DNA from: Candidatus Kuenenia stuttgartensis
GTDB taxonomy: Bacteria; Planctomycetota; Planctomycetia; Gemmatales; Gemmataceae
Direction of reading: 5' to 3'
Length of the DNA: 54,827 nt
Assembly: GCA_945875585.1 (NCBI GenBank)
Contig: CAMCLK010000034.1
Location: forward strand, 1 to 54,827
Part shown: piece after piece, positions 34,989 through 44,423 of the stretch
Layout of the letters: each line of letters opens with the position of its first letter
How positions within the stretch are numbered: the stretch's first letter is position 1
The notes under the pieces: generated by a model
Seen by the model: the letters and a program-made list of their open reading frames with translations, nothing else
Told to the model about the DNA's origin: nothing
Databases searched by the model: none
Program-made: the position numbers and the translations under genes

Positions 34989-35865
34989 ATGTCTGTCTTG
35001 GCGTCCAGCCCACGGGAAATGAGGGCTTCAGGTCGCTATTGGCCAAGGTCCCGTAGAGATCGGGACGCCTGTCAGCCATGCGGTGAATCTCGTGTGCACC
35101 AGGAACGCGAACCAGATGCTTGCGGCGGGAGTGCGCCGGGTTGATGGTGGCGCGTAGCACGGTCGAATCGTCTGTTGTTGTAATGGCCAAAAATGAACCG
35201 TCGGGAGCAACAATCCTGCTTTCACCTAAAAATCGGAACCCCGATTCGTGCCCGATTCGATTGCACGCGGCAAAGAACAGATGATTTTCAACGGCACGCG
35301 CTGTGACGAGGTGATCGATGACCGATCGTGCCCCTTCTGGCCAATTGGTGGGTAACACAATCAGATCGGCACCCAGAACCGCCAAGGCCCTAGGGGCTTC
35401 CGGGAAGCTACCGTCATAGCAAATAATCATGCCGATCCGGAGGCCGCCGATATCGTGAACTTGCCAAGGGCCCTCTCCCGGCGTGACAAAACGATCCACG
35501 CCAAGCCATGGCAGATGGGTTTTGTGATAGCAGCCAATTGTGCCCGAAGGGCCAATCAAAATCGCAGAATTAAAAAGCCGCCCTGACGAATCGCGTTCCA
35601 AAAAACCCAGACAGGTGTGAATGTTCAGCCGGGCGCACGCTTCTTTCAACTTTCGGAATGGTTCGTCTTGTGGAAATAGGGCGTATTCCAGCGCATCTGC
35701 GTGTGACGCGAAGCCATATCCGGTCAACATGCATTCCGGAAAAATGACCAAATGCGTTCCCGCCTTGGCTTCGTTTTCCAGATGCTCTAGGGCATTGGTA
35801 AGGTTGTGGTCACTGTTCCCCAGTGAGATGTCTGTCTGCACGCAAGCGATCTTCCATTCGGTCAT
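34987..35865 (-). CDS. Carbon-nitrogen hydrolase (nitrilase superfamily amidase)
   Basis: A 292-residue nitrilase-superfamily enzyme with a full catalytic triad: Glu in VIFPECMLTGYGF, Lys in CYHKTHLPWLGVDRF and Cys in MIICYDGSFPEAPR. Such enzymes hydrolyse amides or nitriles through a Cys thioester in the cytoplasm; the exact substrate is unclear. The ATG at 35865 gives a start (MTEWKIACVQTDISLGN) that aligns with the family's first strand; the open frame to 36042 overlaps the small gene upstream. It follows that 80-residue gene by 19 bases and is probably co-transcribed with it. Confidence 0.92.
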   Translation of the reverse strand: MTEWKIACVQTDISLGNSDHNLTNALEHLENEAKAGTHLVIFPECMLTGYGFASHADALEYALFPQDEPFRKLKEACARLNIHTCLGFLERDSSGRLFNSAILIGPSGTIGCYHKTHLPWLGVDRFVTPGEGPWQVHDIGGLRIGMIICYDGSFPEAPRALAVLGADLIVLPTNWPEGARSVIDHLVTARAVENHLFFAACNRIGHESGFRFLGESRIVAPDGSFLAITTTDDSTVLRATINPAHSRRKHLVRVPGAHEIHRMADRRPDLYGTLANSDLKPSFPVGWTPRQT

Positions 35866-35884
35866 AGCAGGATTTCCGTGTGGT

Positions 35885-36127
35885 TCAGTTAATGACGGCT
35901 CGACCAGCCATTCGAATGTCGCATGAAACAACCTGATTTCCCAACCAGGCATCCCAGGCGCCATGGTCTGAGACATCGATTCCTTCGGCGCGCGCCTTGC
36001 GTTGCAGATGCGTTTGGATATCGGCAAGGAATGCCAAATCAATCAGTTCAGGTTGCTTTGACAGCTGGCTGTGCAGCGTTCTGTAGACGAGTTTCCACTC
36101 GGTCAGCGGGTAGGATTCAAACAACAT
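35885..36127 (-). CDS. Small conserved-looking protein of unknown function
   Basis: An 80-residue acidic-to-neutral soluble protein with no signal peptide and no known domain that I recognise. It contains LTEWKLVYRTLHSQLSKQP, then a helical stretch (LAFLADIQTHLQRKARAEG) and the tryptophan-rich SDHGAWDAWLGN. A good Shine-Dalgarno (GAGG, 7 bases before ATG) and the 19-base gap to the amidase gene support it as a real gene. I do not assign a function. Confidence 0.7.
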   Translation of the reverse strand: MLFESYPLTEWKLVYRTLHSQLSKQPELIDLAFLADIQTHLQRKARAEGIDVSDHGAWDAWLGNQVVSCDIRMAGRAVIN

Positions 36128-36218
36128 GGTTGGACCTCGACAGGAATTCGGTTCTCATGTTCCATTACGATCGTAGTATCGAGCTTTAGGAACAGTGGCT
36201 CGCTTTTGGGGATTCTTC

Positions 36219-36905
36219 ATGCGCTTATTGCTGACCAATGATGATGGTTTCGATGCTCCCGGCCTCAATGCATTGTGGCATGCCGCAGAAGGTTTGGGCC
36301 AACGGCATGTGATTGCACCAGATCGGTGTCACTCATGTGGTGGACATGCCATTACGGTACACAGACCGATCCGCCATGCAAGGCAGAGTGAACGGGGGAT
36401 TGCAACCGATGGAACCCCCGCGGATTGTGTCCGTTTGGGGCTTCATGGATTGATAGAAGCGCCAGACGTAGTCCTTTCGGGTATCAACTCTGGCGGGAAT
36501 TTGGGAGTGGATGTCTACCATTCCGGAACAGTGGCTGCCGCCCGCGAGGCTGTGTTTCATGGTGTGACAGGAATTGCCCTCTCGTATTACAGGGCATCGG
36601 GCCATGAATTCGACTGGGTTGCAGCAGTTTCGCATGCTGCGCGGGCGTTACAAGCAATTTTGGCGTTACCCAAGGTTTCGGGCATTGTTTGGAACATCAA
36701 CCTGCCTAGTTTGGCGCCGGGTGCTCCGGAACCACCATTGGTTTTTTGTGAACATAGGCCATCGCCACTTCCTGTGGCATTTCATCGGGATGAAAATGGT
36801 GGATTTGTTTACAGGGGCGAATACCACCAGAGGGAGCGTCCACCAGAAGGGGATGTCGCCGCCTGCTTTAGCGGAGCTGTGGCTATTTCAAAAATCTTGG
36901 TCTAA
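36219..36905 (+). CDS. surE: 5'/3'-nucleotidase SurE (survival protein E)
   Basis: A 228-residue SurE-family phosphatase that removes phosphate from nucleoside monophosphates in stationary phase. The metal site is formed by MRLLLTNDDGFDAPG (the NDDG motif) and VVLSGINSGGNLGVDVYHSG (Asn and Ser ligands), with TPADCVRLGL in between. The start is the ATG at 36219 with GGGGA six bases upstream; a GTG at 36195 would add 8 residues. It is slightly shorter than E. coli SurE. It converges on fabF with a 20-base gap. Confidence 0.95.
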   Translation: MRLLLTNDDGFDAPGLNALWHAAEGLGQRHVIAPDRCHSCGGHAITVHRPIRHARQSERGIATDGTPADCVRLGLHGLIEAPDVVLSGINSGGNLGVDVYHSGTVAAAREAVFHGVTGIALSYYRASGHEFDWVAAVSHAARALQAILALPKVSGIVWNINLPSLAPGAPEPPLVFCEHRPSPLPVAFHRDENGGFVYRGEYHQRERPPEGDVAACFSGAVAISKILV

Positions 36906-36925
36906 CGTGTGGTGATGCTGTCAAA

Positions 36926-38215
36926 TTATGCCGCCATGCTGGACATAACCAGAGCGGCATTTTGTCCACCAAAACCGAAGCTGGTGGAAATGGCTCGCTT
37001 GATAACAATATCGCGAGCGCTGTTGGGGACGTAGTCCAGATCGCATTGGGGGTCGCGTTTGGTCTGATTGATCGTCGGAGGCGCCACGCCTTTGTACAGG
37101 CTCAAGGCCATGGCCACTGCTTCAACCGCGCCTGCGGCACCGATCAGGTGGCCTATCATCGATTTGATGGAAGACATCGGTAGGCCGCGCGCATTTTCGC
37201 CAAACACGCGCTTGATGGCCATAGTTTCCATGAGGTCATTCAAGCGGGTGCTGGTTCCATGCGCATTCACATAATCGATGTCAGAAGCGTTGAGCTTGGC
37301 TTCTCGCAGAGCCCACTGGATGGCGCGAACGGCACCTCCCGCTTCTGGATCGGGCTTTGTTATAGCATAGGCGTCGAAACTACTGCCCAAACCTAACACT
37401 TCAGCATAAATACGGGCGCCGCGTTGACGCGCATGCTCGTAGTCTTCGAGCATAAGTACTCCGGCACCTTCGCCCAGAACAAATCCGTCGCGTTCCGCAT
37501 CGAACGGGCGCGAAACTTCACAAGCGTCGCGGCGAGCGGGGCTGAGAGCACCCAGCGAACTGTAGGCGAGCATCAACAGAGGATCGATGCGGCTGTCGGC
37601 ACCACCGGCCAAAACATAGTCGGCATCGCCACGCTGGATAAGCCGGAATCCTTCACCAACGGCTTGGGTGCCGGCAGCGCATGCGGTGGTGATAGTGTTA
37701 TTTGGGCCCTTGGCGCCTTGCATCAGCGAGATGTGAGCAGCGATCATATTGGGCAGATATTTCAAAATCCACAGCGGAACCATGGACCTTGGTCCACGTT
37801 TTCCCAGTTCCTGTGCCTTCAGGCCATCGGAGTGAGTGCACGCACCAGCCAACAGGGAGGAGATTTCCGGGAGGTCGATCGGCACCATTCCGGTACCCAT
37901 GACCACGCCGAGCCGCTCCTGATCGATGCGGTTTTTGTCGAGGCCGCTATCGGTCATGGCTAGTCCGGCAGCAGCAATTCCGAAACGACTTGCGCGGCCT
38001 AAGATGCGGGCGCATTTACGATGTTCGCCCGGCATAAAGGGCGTGAGGTCAAAATCTGGAACCTCGGCAGCCACCTTGGTTGGGTGTTCCGATGCGTCGA
38101 AGCTGCGGATAGGGCCAACGCCACTCACGCCTTCGACACACGCCTCCCAAAAGGCGTTTTTTCCAAAACCATTGGGTGCTACGACACCTAAACCGGAAAC
38201 GACAACGCGTCTCAT
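36926..38215 (-). CDS. fabF: 3-oxoacyl-[acyl-carrier-protein] synthase II (FabF-like)
   Basis: A 429-residue thiolase-fold condensing enzyme. The catalytic triad is complete: Cys in TITTACAAGTQAVGEG, His in VNAHGTSTRLND and His in SMIGHLIGAAGAVEAVA. The C-terminus has the FGFGGQNAALV glycine motif. It elongates malonyl-ACP chains in fatty acid synthesis. No acyl-carrier-protein or other fab genes flank it, so a role in a special lipid or ladder of secondary metabolism cannot be excluded. The ATG at 38215 matches the family's first strand (MRRVVVSGLGVVAPNG); an upstream in-frame ATG at 38302 lacks support. Confidence 0.92.
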   Translation of the reverse strand: MRRVVVSGLGVVAPNGFGKNAFWEACVEGVSGVGPIRSFDASEHPTKVAAEVPDFDLTPFMPGEHRKCARILGRASRFGIAAAGLAMTDSGLDKNRIDQERLGVVMGTGMVPIDLPEISSLLAGACTHSDGLKAQELGKRGPRSMVPLWILKYLPNMIAAHISLMQGAKGPNNTITTACAAGTQAVGEGFRLIQRGDADYVLAGGADSRIDPLLMLAYSSLGALSPARRDACEVSRPFDAERDGFVLGEGAGVLMLEDYEHARQRGARIYAEVLGLGSSFDAYAITKPDPEAGGAVRAIQWALREAKLNASDIDYVNAHGTSTRLNDLMETMAIKRVFGENARGLPMSSIKSMIGHLIGAAGAVEAVAMALSLYKGVAPPTINQTKRDPQCDLDYVPNSARDIVIKRAISTSFGFGGQNAALVMSSMAA

Positions 38216-38528
38216 GGTTTGACCCGCCAAGTGGTTGCCAGGCCTCCGGCCCAACACATGCACTGGAGCCATCTGAGTAGCCTGCCTTGGCTTCAGACGC
38301 ATATTAGCATTGCCCCAGATTACCCAGTCGAGCCCTTCTTTTCAATTGGATAGCATGACTTAAACTTGCTTGATCTCCCATTTTTGGTAGTGGTGCGCCC
38401 GCAAAGGTTGCACAGTTGGATCCACCGGAACCTGTCGGTTGATGTCGCTCTGGGTTATCCCGGCCACTACTCTAATCTGATCTCTCCTATTCATGGCGGC
38501 ATGGCTTTTTGAGAGGAGCCCTGATTTT
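38216..38528. other. Divergent intergenic region, nothing recognised
   Basis: This 313-bp stretch between the divergent fabF and permease genes must hold both promoters. I see no convincing -35/-10 pair, hairpin, repeat or RNA gene in it. The last ~30 bases include the ribosome site (GAGAGGAG) of the permease. Confidence 0.6.
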
Positions 38529-40214
38529 ATGCCCTACCGTTGGCCTTCTTGGGTGGCTCGTGGCGATATCAATGCCTTTTTTGGCTTGATCCTCGACAAC
38601 ATTGCTGTCTTGCTGGTATTGCTAACCACCATCACCACCGCGATGCCGTTTGAGCAGCAGCAAGCCAAGGGACAATTTGGGTTTACGCAGGAATTTGTTC
38701 TGGGGCACATGGTGCCGGGGACGGCGCTTGGGGTGCTTGTTGGCGACCTGATCTACACGTTTATGGCCATTCGGTTGGCTCGTCGCACTGGTCGCAATGA
38801 TGTGACCGCCATGCCACTGGGACTTGATACTCCAAGCACCTTTGGCATGGCCTTTCTGGTGTTGCTACCTGTTTTGCGACATGCCAGTACCGACATCCCC
38901 ATCACGCAGGGTGATCATGGCAAAGCCATGCTCTTCACGTGGCATGTCGGCGTTGTGGTGCTTTTATTGGTGGGAGTGATCAAGCTGGCTTTGGCGCCAT
39001 TGGGTAATCAAGTCCGGCGCTGGGTGCCGCGAGCGGGTCTGCTGGGTTCTCTTGCAGCCATTGCTCTAGCCCTCATTGCCTTTCTGCCTTTGGTCAACGA
39101 TGGCATAGCCGGGGTGCCGGTGATTGGCATCGTTAGCATGATGGTCATTCTGGTTACTCTGGTAGCGCATCGGCGTTTCTTTGGCAATATTCCCGGTGCA
39201 TTGGCTGCCTTATTGGTTGGGCTTTTGATCCATGCCGTCGGCATTGCCATTCACTCATGGACTGGAATTTCAGTCGTGCCCCCGCTGAATTTCCCGCAGT
39301 TGTCTTTCGTTCCGCCTGTTTTGTGGCCTTTTGGAGAAGGCGACGCGGCATGGTGGACTGCGGTTTGGGGCGAGGCGCTCACGTACCTTCCCGTGGCGTT
39401 ACCGTTTGCTTTGGCGACTATTGTGGGCGGAATCGATTGCGTTGAAAGCGCGGCAGCAGCAGGCGATGAATACGATACTCGAGGCATTCTTCTCACTGAA
39501 GCAGTGGCCAGTGTGTTTGCAGGTATTCTTGGCGGAGTTATTCAAACGACACCCTATATCGGCCATCCGGCCTATAAAAAAATGGGTGGCAGGTCTGGCT
39601 ACACACTTGCAACTGCATTGGTGGTGGGGATTGGAGGCTTAACGGGCGCATTTGTTGTGCTGGAGATGCTTCCCAAGGGCGCTCTTTTTCCCATTTTGGT
39701 ATTCGTTGGGGTGGAAATAACCGCAGCGTCGTTTCTCGTCACCCCTGTCAGGCATCATGCGGCGGTGGCACTCGCAACTCTCCCAGCCTTGGCAGCCATG
39801 GCACTTCTGTGCATCAAATCGATTTTCGGACCGATGGATCCAACTTCGGAAATGGGACTTAACACGCTACAGACACTACGTTGCATGGCCAACGGTTTTC
39901 TGCTGACATCGTTGCTATGGGCTACAGCCATGGCCATGATGATCGATGGCCGCTTGCGGGCGGCATCTGTTGTCTTAGTCATTGCCGCACTGTTTTCTTT
40001 GGTGGGAGTCATCCACTCGCCTTTGCCCGACGAGCGGGTCGCATTTCCTTGGCAGGTTCTGGCAGATGTGCCGCCAGCTTATGCTAACGTAATCACCTAC
40101 CAGACACCTTGGCACTGGGCAATTGCTTACATTTTGTCTGCCGCGTTGATCTGGTTGTTGGCGTTGGGTAAAGACAACGACAAAGAAGTTAATTCTGACT
40201 CCAATGAAGTTTGA
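38529..40214 (+). CDS. NCS2-like permease (xanthine/uracil/vitamin C family fold)
   Basis: A 561-residue integral membrane protein with about 12-14 spans. Family-like features are the N-terminal block NAFFGLILDNIAVLLVLLTT, the substrate-loop segment DVTAMPLGLDTPSTFGMAFL, and a second half with FALATIVGGIDCVESAAAAG followed by GGVIQTTPYIGHPAYKKMGG, resembling the inverted-repeat core of NCS2/AzgA transporters. The substrate cannot be assigned. The ATG at 38529 has GAGGAG ten bases upstream; an ATG at 38493 has none. The C-terminus is a short hydrophilic tail. It converges on the esterase-like gene with 7 bases between them. Confidence 0.78.
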   Translation: MPYRWPSWVARGDINAFFGLILDNIAVLLVLLTTITTAMPFEQQQAKGQFGFTQEFVLGHMVPGTALGVLVGDLIYTFMAIRLARRTGRNDVTAMPLGLDTPSTFGMAFLVLLPVLRHASTDIPITQGDHGKAMLFTWHVGVVVLLLVGVIKLALAPLGNQVRRWVPRAGLLGSLAAIALALIAFLPLVNDGIAGVPVIGIVSMMVILVTLVAHRRFFGNIPGALAALLVGLLIHAVGIAIHSWTGISVVPPLNFPQLSFVPPVLWPFGEGDAAWWTAVWGEALTYLPVALPFALATIVGGIDCVESAAAAGDEYDTRGILLTEAVASVFAGILGGVIQTTPYIGHPAYKKMGGRSGYTLATALVVGIGGLTGAFVVLEMLPKGALFPILVFVGVEITAASFLVTPVRHHAAVALATLPALAAMALLCIKSIFGPMDPTSEMGLNTLQTLRCMANGFLLTSLLWATAMAMMIDGRLRAASVVLVIAALFSLVGVIHSPLPDERVAFPWQVLADVPPAYANVITYQTPWHWAIAYILSAALIWLLALGKDNDKEVNSDSNEV

Positions 40215-40221
40215 GGAGTTT

Positions 40222-42411
40222 TTAATCCACCTTTGATCCGGATGGTTTGATAGTAAGCTTTCCCTGATTCGCCAAACGAGTCAGGGATTCAGCCCAGACC
40301 CAATCGCTGGCTTCTGGAACCGCTACCGTGATTGTGCGATTTCCCAAGGCAGCCGCCATACCAGTGACTTGCGGTACATCCATGATTTTTAAGACATGAA
40401 GCATGGCTGGTCCTTTTCGGTGGCTGACTGTTGGCGATGAAAAAGTAGCTTGGCGAATATCGGGGTTGAATAACATGGCGTGCGCGGCGCTAACCGCCAG
40501 ATCGCCTGATGCCACCACATGAATTTTAAGGTCGGTCGTGGTGGGAATTTCTTTCAGCATTCCGGCTACCCGCACAATATCCCAGACCCGGCCACTGGCT
40601 ACTGTTTCACCAAGCAACGCCATACGTCTGTCCATCATGAACGGTCCTGCTGTTTTCAAACCAAATGGCTGGGTGTCATTCCAGCGGGTAGGACCGATTC
40701 CTCGGCAGGGCAGAATCACAACAACTGTTTCTGGCGGGGCTTCGATGTTGCCAGAAGCCTTGCCCGATTCGACGGCAGAAAACAGGCGATTGGCCCACTC
40801 GTTCCAGTCGGCTTCGTCTACAAGCCTTAATTCGCATGCTTTGGCAGGGCCTGATCCAGCCAAGGTAACAATGGGAAGCCAAAGCCCCTCTTCGGTAGCA
40901 ATATCAAGCCTTTCCAAGATGCTTTTCCCTTGAATGACTCTGGCGATAAGCCGTGGGGCATCGGTTGGCGGACGTTGCGGCCAAGCTGCAAACGTTTGAT
41001 CTCGGAGCTTCCGCACGAGGGCAGGACCTTCCGTTTCAACGAATTTTCGTGCACTGGCGGTATTGGCAGGAACTGGATGGTGTGCTGCGGGCGCGAACCA
41101 TTCGTGTGCTGTTGTATTGCGTTGGTCGGCTGGAATTGTGGTGAGAACTTTCAATTCCTTAGCGTCTAGGCGTGGTCGCACCGGTTGCTCCACCGGAGTT
41201 GTATCGTCCATGAGCCAGCACTTGAACCACTTGAAGGCTCCATTGCGGAGTTCTGGAGTGTCTGTATGGCCTCCCTTTGTTTCCAACAGAGCGAATTTGT
41301 CACTGGCTCCTAGCAGATTGAACACATGTTGCGCCGCAGCAGCAGGACGACGGTAACCACCCACGGGAAAAATCGGGTCCAGATCGCTGTTTCCCAACAG
41401 CACCGCACGCGGCGCGCACAAGGCTATGACATGGGAATAGTCGAGTCCGCCCACATTGTGGAAATACATGCAGTCGCAATGCCCGGTGACGCAACCACGC
41501 AGCATCGGTGCCTGTTCGCCAGAAAGTACATGCCCACGCAGGTCGGAAAGGCCGGCAACGGGCACCGCTGCCTTGACGCGTTCATCGGTTGATGCCAGCC
41601 ACCACGAGGTGGCGCCACCGCCTGAACGGCCAGTTACACCCATACGTAAAGAGTCAATTTCGGGGCGCGATTGAAGGTAGTCGAGTGCGCGCATGGCGTT
41701 CCATAATTCCACCCCTGCCGGAGTGTAGCCACGCGATTGCCACCACCACATTCCTTCGCGGTAGGTGCCATGGTGCAATCCTTCAATTTCACCCAATTGT
41801 AGAGTGTCGATAACCAAGCAAGCAAATCCGTGTTCGGCAAACCATTGTCCATGGTGCTGATACGGTACCTTCGATCCATAAGCGACACGTTTGTCGCCTT
41901 CGGGTGTTTTTTCAGTGCGCACTTCCGTGGCATGGCCGCAGACGTAAAGTATTGCTGGAATCCGGCCTTGCGCTTTCAGTGGCAAGTACAGGTTGCCGGT
42001 GACGTAGAGTCCCGGTGCCGATTCAAAAACGATATTTTCTACGCGAGCTGTATCTGTTTGGAATTTCTTGGTCACACGCGCCTTCAGGTCTGTTCGGGCA
42101 GGCAATGGATCGAGGCCTAGGCTTCGTAGCAATTTTTGGCGCCATAACGGTTGAAGTCGCTTAGCCTCCGCGGCTGATTCAATGGTGGAAGGGGAGCCCG
42201 CTTCGATACGCGCCACTCCCCGTTCAAGAATCCGGTCGCGGAACGCATCCCCCGGCAAGGTTGCGAAAGGGGGTGACTGGCTTGAGACGAGGGCTATGAT
42301 CAGTGTGGCTAGCGCGGTCACGGTTGCAACTCCGGCAGGATGGATGCACCATATTGTCCATAGTGTTGAGTGCTTGCCAAGAATGAACTGGGCGTTTGGG
42401 AGCAGATTCAT
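40222..42411 (-). CDS. Secreted alpha/beta hydrolase, acetylxylan-esterase-like
   Basis: A 729-residue protein with an N-terminal hydrophobic segment (about 28-45), so it is probably exported or anchored. The first ~430 residues are an alpha/beta hydrolase of the acetylxylan esterase/glucuronoyl-esterase-like group: oxyanion region AILYVCGHATE, nucleophile elbow GVTGRSGGGATSWW, Asp in LGNSDLDPIFPVGG and His in TKGGHTDTPELRN. The C-terminal ~280 residues look like a second, degenerate hydrolase-like domain with no visible triad. Deacetylation of plant polysaccharide is likely but unproven. The ATG at 42411 shares its bases with the start of the divergent gene; a GTG at 42321 with GGAG upstream is a credible shorter start. 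Confidence 0.85.
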   Translation of the reverse strand: MNLLPNAQFILGKHSTLWTIWCIHPAGVATVTALATLIIALVSSQSPPFATLPGDAFRDRILERGVARIEAGSPSTIESAAEAKRLQPLWRQKLLRSLGLDPLPARTDLKARVTKKFQTDTARVENIVFESAPGLYVTGNLYLPLKAQGRIPAILYVCGHATEVRTEKTPEGDKRVAYGSKVPYQHHGQWFAEHGFACLVIDTLQLGEIEGLHHGTYREGMWWWQSRGYTPAGVELWNAMRALDYLQSRPEIDSLRMGVTGRSGGGATSWWLASTDERVKAAVPVAGLSDLRGHVLSGEQAPMLRGCVTGHCDCMYFHNVGGLDYSHVIALCAPRAVLLGNSDLDPIFPVGGYRRPAAAAQHVFNLLGASDKFALLETKGGHTDTPELRNGAFKWFKCWLMDDTTPVEQPVRPRLDAKELKVLTTIPADQRNTTAHEWFAPAAHHPVPANTASARKFVETEGPALVRKLRDQTFAAWPQRPPTDAPRLIARVIQGKSILERLDIATEEGLWLPIVTLAGSGPAKACELRLVDEADWNEWANRLFSAVESGKASGNIEAPPETVVVILPCRGIGPTRWNDTQPFGLKTAGPFMMDRRMALLGETVASGRVWDIVRVAGMLKEIPTTTDLKIHVVASGDLAVSAAHAMLFNPDIRQATFSSPTVSHRKGPAMLHVLKIMDVPQVTGMAAALGNRTITVAVPEASDWVWAESLTRLANQGKLTIKPSGSKVD

Positions 42412-43567
42412 GAACAGCTTGCAGAACCCTCCGCTGGCCCAAATCGCACCCGATGTGCTCAGGCGTATTTGTTCCCCGGCATTGTTGTTTTTCCCGGAAC
42501 GAATTACTGCAAATATCCAATCGATGATGCGGATGGTGGGTTACGACCCCGCGCGTTTACGGCCTCACGTCAAAACTCATAAGTGCGGGAAGATTGTCCG
42601 TCAGTTAGTAAATGAAGGAATTACCCGCCACAAATGTGCGACCTTGCGCGAAGCGGAAGTATTGGCTGAAAACGGGGCCACGGATATTTTGCTGGCCTAC
42701 CCGGCCGTTGGCCCATTAGCCATTGGTTTGGCGCGTTTGGCGGCCAAGTGGCCGAAAGTGCTCTTTTCCACGGTCATCGATTCACCGACAGGTTGGGCTG
42801 ATTTATCGAATGCCGTGCGCGATACCCGTGTTCAATTGGGGATATTCTTAGAAATTGATGTGGGTCATGGTCGGACCGGTGTTTCTGAGTTGGATTTTGC
42901 TGTTGAATTCGCCCGCATGATTTCTTCCATTCCCGGTTTCCGGTTCCGGGGTTTGCACGGTTACGACGGCCATGTTGGTTCTGGATCGCCCGAGGAGCGA
43001 CCGGTTCTGGCAGCGCGGGTGAGGGAGCACCTGACTTCTTGGAAACAAGTGATTGAGCGTGCTGGCTTTCCTGTCGAAACGCTCATTATGGCAGGATCTC
43101 CATCCTTTCCTCACCATGCTGCCCATTTGCTTCCGGGTATGGAACTTTCGCCCGGTACCGTTGTGCTTCACGACAGGGGCTACGGCAAGCACGCCGAGCT
43201 GAGCTGTTTTGTTCCCGCTGTTGCAGTGCTGACGCGTGTCATTGGCCGGCCAACTGAAAACCGTTTGACATTCGACTGCGGTAGCAAGGCGATTGCGTGT
43301 GATCAGCCGGCTGGCGCCCGATTGGTGCTTGAGGGACTAGAGAATGCCCGAGGTGTGCTTCACAACGAAGAGCATCTGGTGGTTGAAGCAGACAGTACAG
43401 AAGGATGGGTTGTTGGAAAACCAACATTGGCATGGCCAGTTCATGCCTGTCCTACAAGTGCCTGGTACGACGAGGCGATTGCCATCGATGCCAGTGGAAA
43501 CATTGCTGGAATTTGGCCGATTGATGCCCGAGGCAGGGGCTCACGAATCATTGAACTGTTGGCATAA
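42410..43567 (+). CDS. D-threonine-aldolase-like PLP enzyme (alanine racemase N-terminal fold)
   Basis: A 385-residue fold-type III PLP enzyme of the D-threonine aldolase/D-serine dehydratase (DSD1-like) group. The PLP lysine lies in RPHVKTHKCGKIV near residue 60. Barrel strands follow (LFSTVIDSPTGW, LGIFLEIDVGHGRTGV, FRGLHGYDGHVGSGSPEER). Toward the C-terminus, a metal-site-like region includes EEHLVVEAD and the cysteine of PVHACPTSAWY, corresponding to the His/Cys site of the family. The ATG at 42410 has GGGAG seven bases upstream, which decides the start; the open frame to 42182 lies inside the divergent hydrolase gene. pyrH begins 42 bases after the stop. Confidence 0.88.
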   Translation: MNSLQNPPLAQIAPDVLRRICSPALLFFPERITANIQSMMRMVGYDPARLRPHVKTHKCGKIVRQLVNEGITRHKCATLREAEVLAENGATDILLAYPAVGPLAIGLARLAAKWPKVLFSTVIDSPTGWADLSNAVRDTRVQLGIFLEIDVGHGRTGVSELDFAVEFARMISSIPGFRFRGLHGYDGHVGSGSPEERPVLAARVREHLTSWKQVIERAGFPVETLIMAGSPSFPHHAAHLLPGMELSPGTVVLHDRGYGKHAELSCFVPAVAVLTRVIGRPTENRLTFDCGSKAIACDQPAGARLVLEGLENARGVLHNEEHLVVEADSTEGWVVGKPTLAWPVHACPTSAWYDEAIAIDASGNIAGIWPIDARGRGSRIIELLA

Positions 43568-43609
43568 AGCAGCCATTCTCCTAGACTAAGATCAATTCGG
43601 GAGGGCTGT

Positions 43610-44365
43610 ATGGACACGGCTGGAAGCGGGGTAGGCACTCCGGCACCACGGTACAAACGGGTGGTATTGAAACTGAGCGGTGAAGGATTCGCACCGCCTG
43701 GTAAAAGTGGCGTTCACATTGAAGAAACGTTGGTACTGGCCCGCCAGTTGGCGCGCGTGGCTAGGTCAGGCGTTCAACTGGCCATTGTGGTGGGCGGAGG
43801 AAACATTCTCCGTGGCGCCCAGTTTTCCAGTGGGTCGGTTGTCATCAAGCCGGCAACGGCCCATTACATGGGCATGCTGGCTACCGTCATGAACGGCTTA
43901 GCGCTTCAAGAGGCTCTCGAAAGCCTCAACTGCGAAACCCGGCTGCAAACGGCCATTCGCATGGAGAACGTCGCTGAACCGTTTATTCGGCGCCGGTGCA
44001 TCCGCCACCTTGAAAAAGGCAGGATTGTTATTCTGGCGGGTGGCACAGGTAATCCGTTCGTTACCACAGATACGGCAGCAGCGTTGCGTTCGCTGGAGCT
44101 TTCAGCGGAATTATTGCTGAAAGCCACCAAGGTGGATGGTGTTTACAGCGCTGATCCAGAGAAAGATCCAGCAGCGGTGAGGTTTGTGAACGTAGGTTAC
44201 GATCAGTTGTTGCGCGACAACCTGCGTATTATGGATACAACAGCTATTAGTATGTGCCGAGAGGGCAAGTTGCCCATTGTGGTCTTCAATTACAAGATTG
44301 AAGGCAACATTGAGCGCGCTATTGCGGGCGATCCGATCGGCACAGTCATTAGTGAAGTAGGCTGA
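43610..44365 (+). CDS. pyrH: UMP kinase
   Basis: A 251-residue bacterial UMP kinase of the amino-acid kinase fold, which phosphorylates UMP with ATP in the cytoplasm. Family blocks are [67 protein letters not shown] and [20 protein letters not shown] ~14-residue extension precedes the usual first strand. GGGAGGG lies six bases before the ATG. frr follows 58 bases later, the common pyrH-frr order; tsf and rpsB are not present upstream. Confidence 0.97.
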   Translation: MDTAGSGVGTPAPRYKRVVLKLSGEGFAPPGKSGVHIEETLVLARQLARVARSGVQLAIVVGGGNILRGAQFSSGSVVIKPATAHYMGMLATVMNGLALQEALESLNCETRLQTAIRMENVAEPFIRRRCIRHLEKGRIVILAGGTGNPFVTTDTAAALRSLELSAELLLKATKVDGVYSADPEKDPAAVRFVNVGYDQLLRDNLRIMDTTAISMCREGKLPIVVFNYKIEGNIERAIAGDPIGTVISEVG

Positions 44366-44423
44366 GTAGTTCTTAACGGTGATCTGATTGGGTGTTTGTG
44401 TTTTCAGGAGTGAGGGGAGAATC

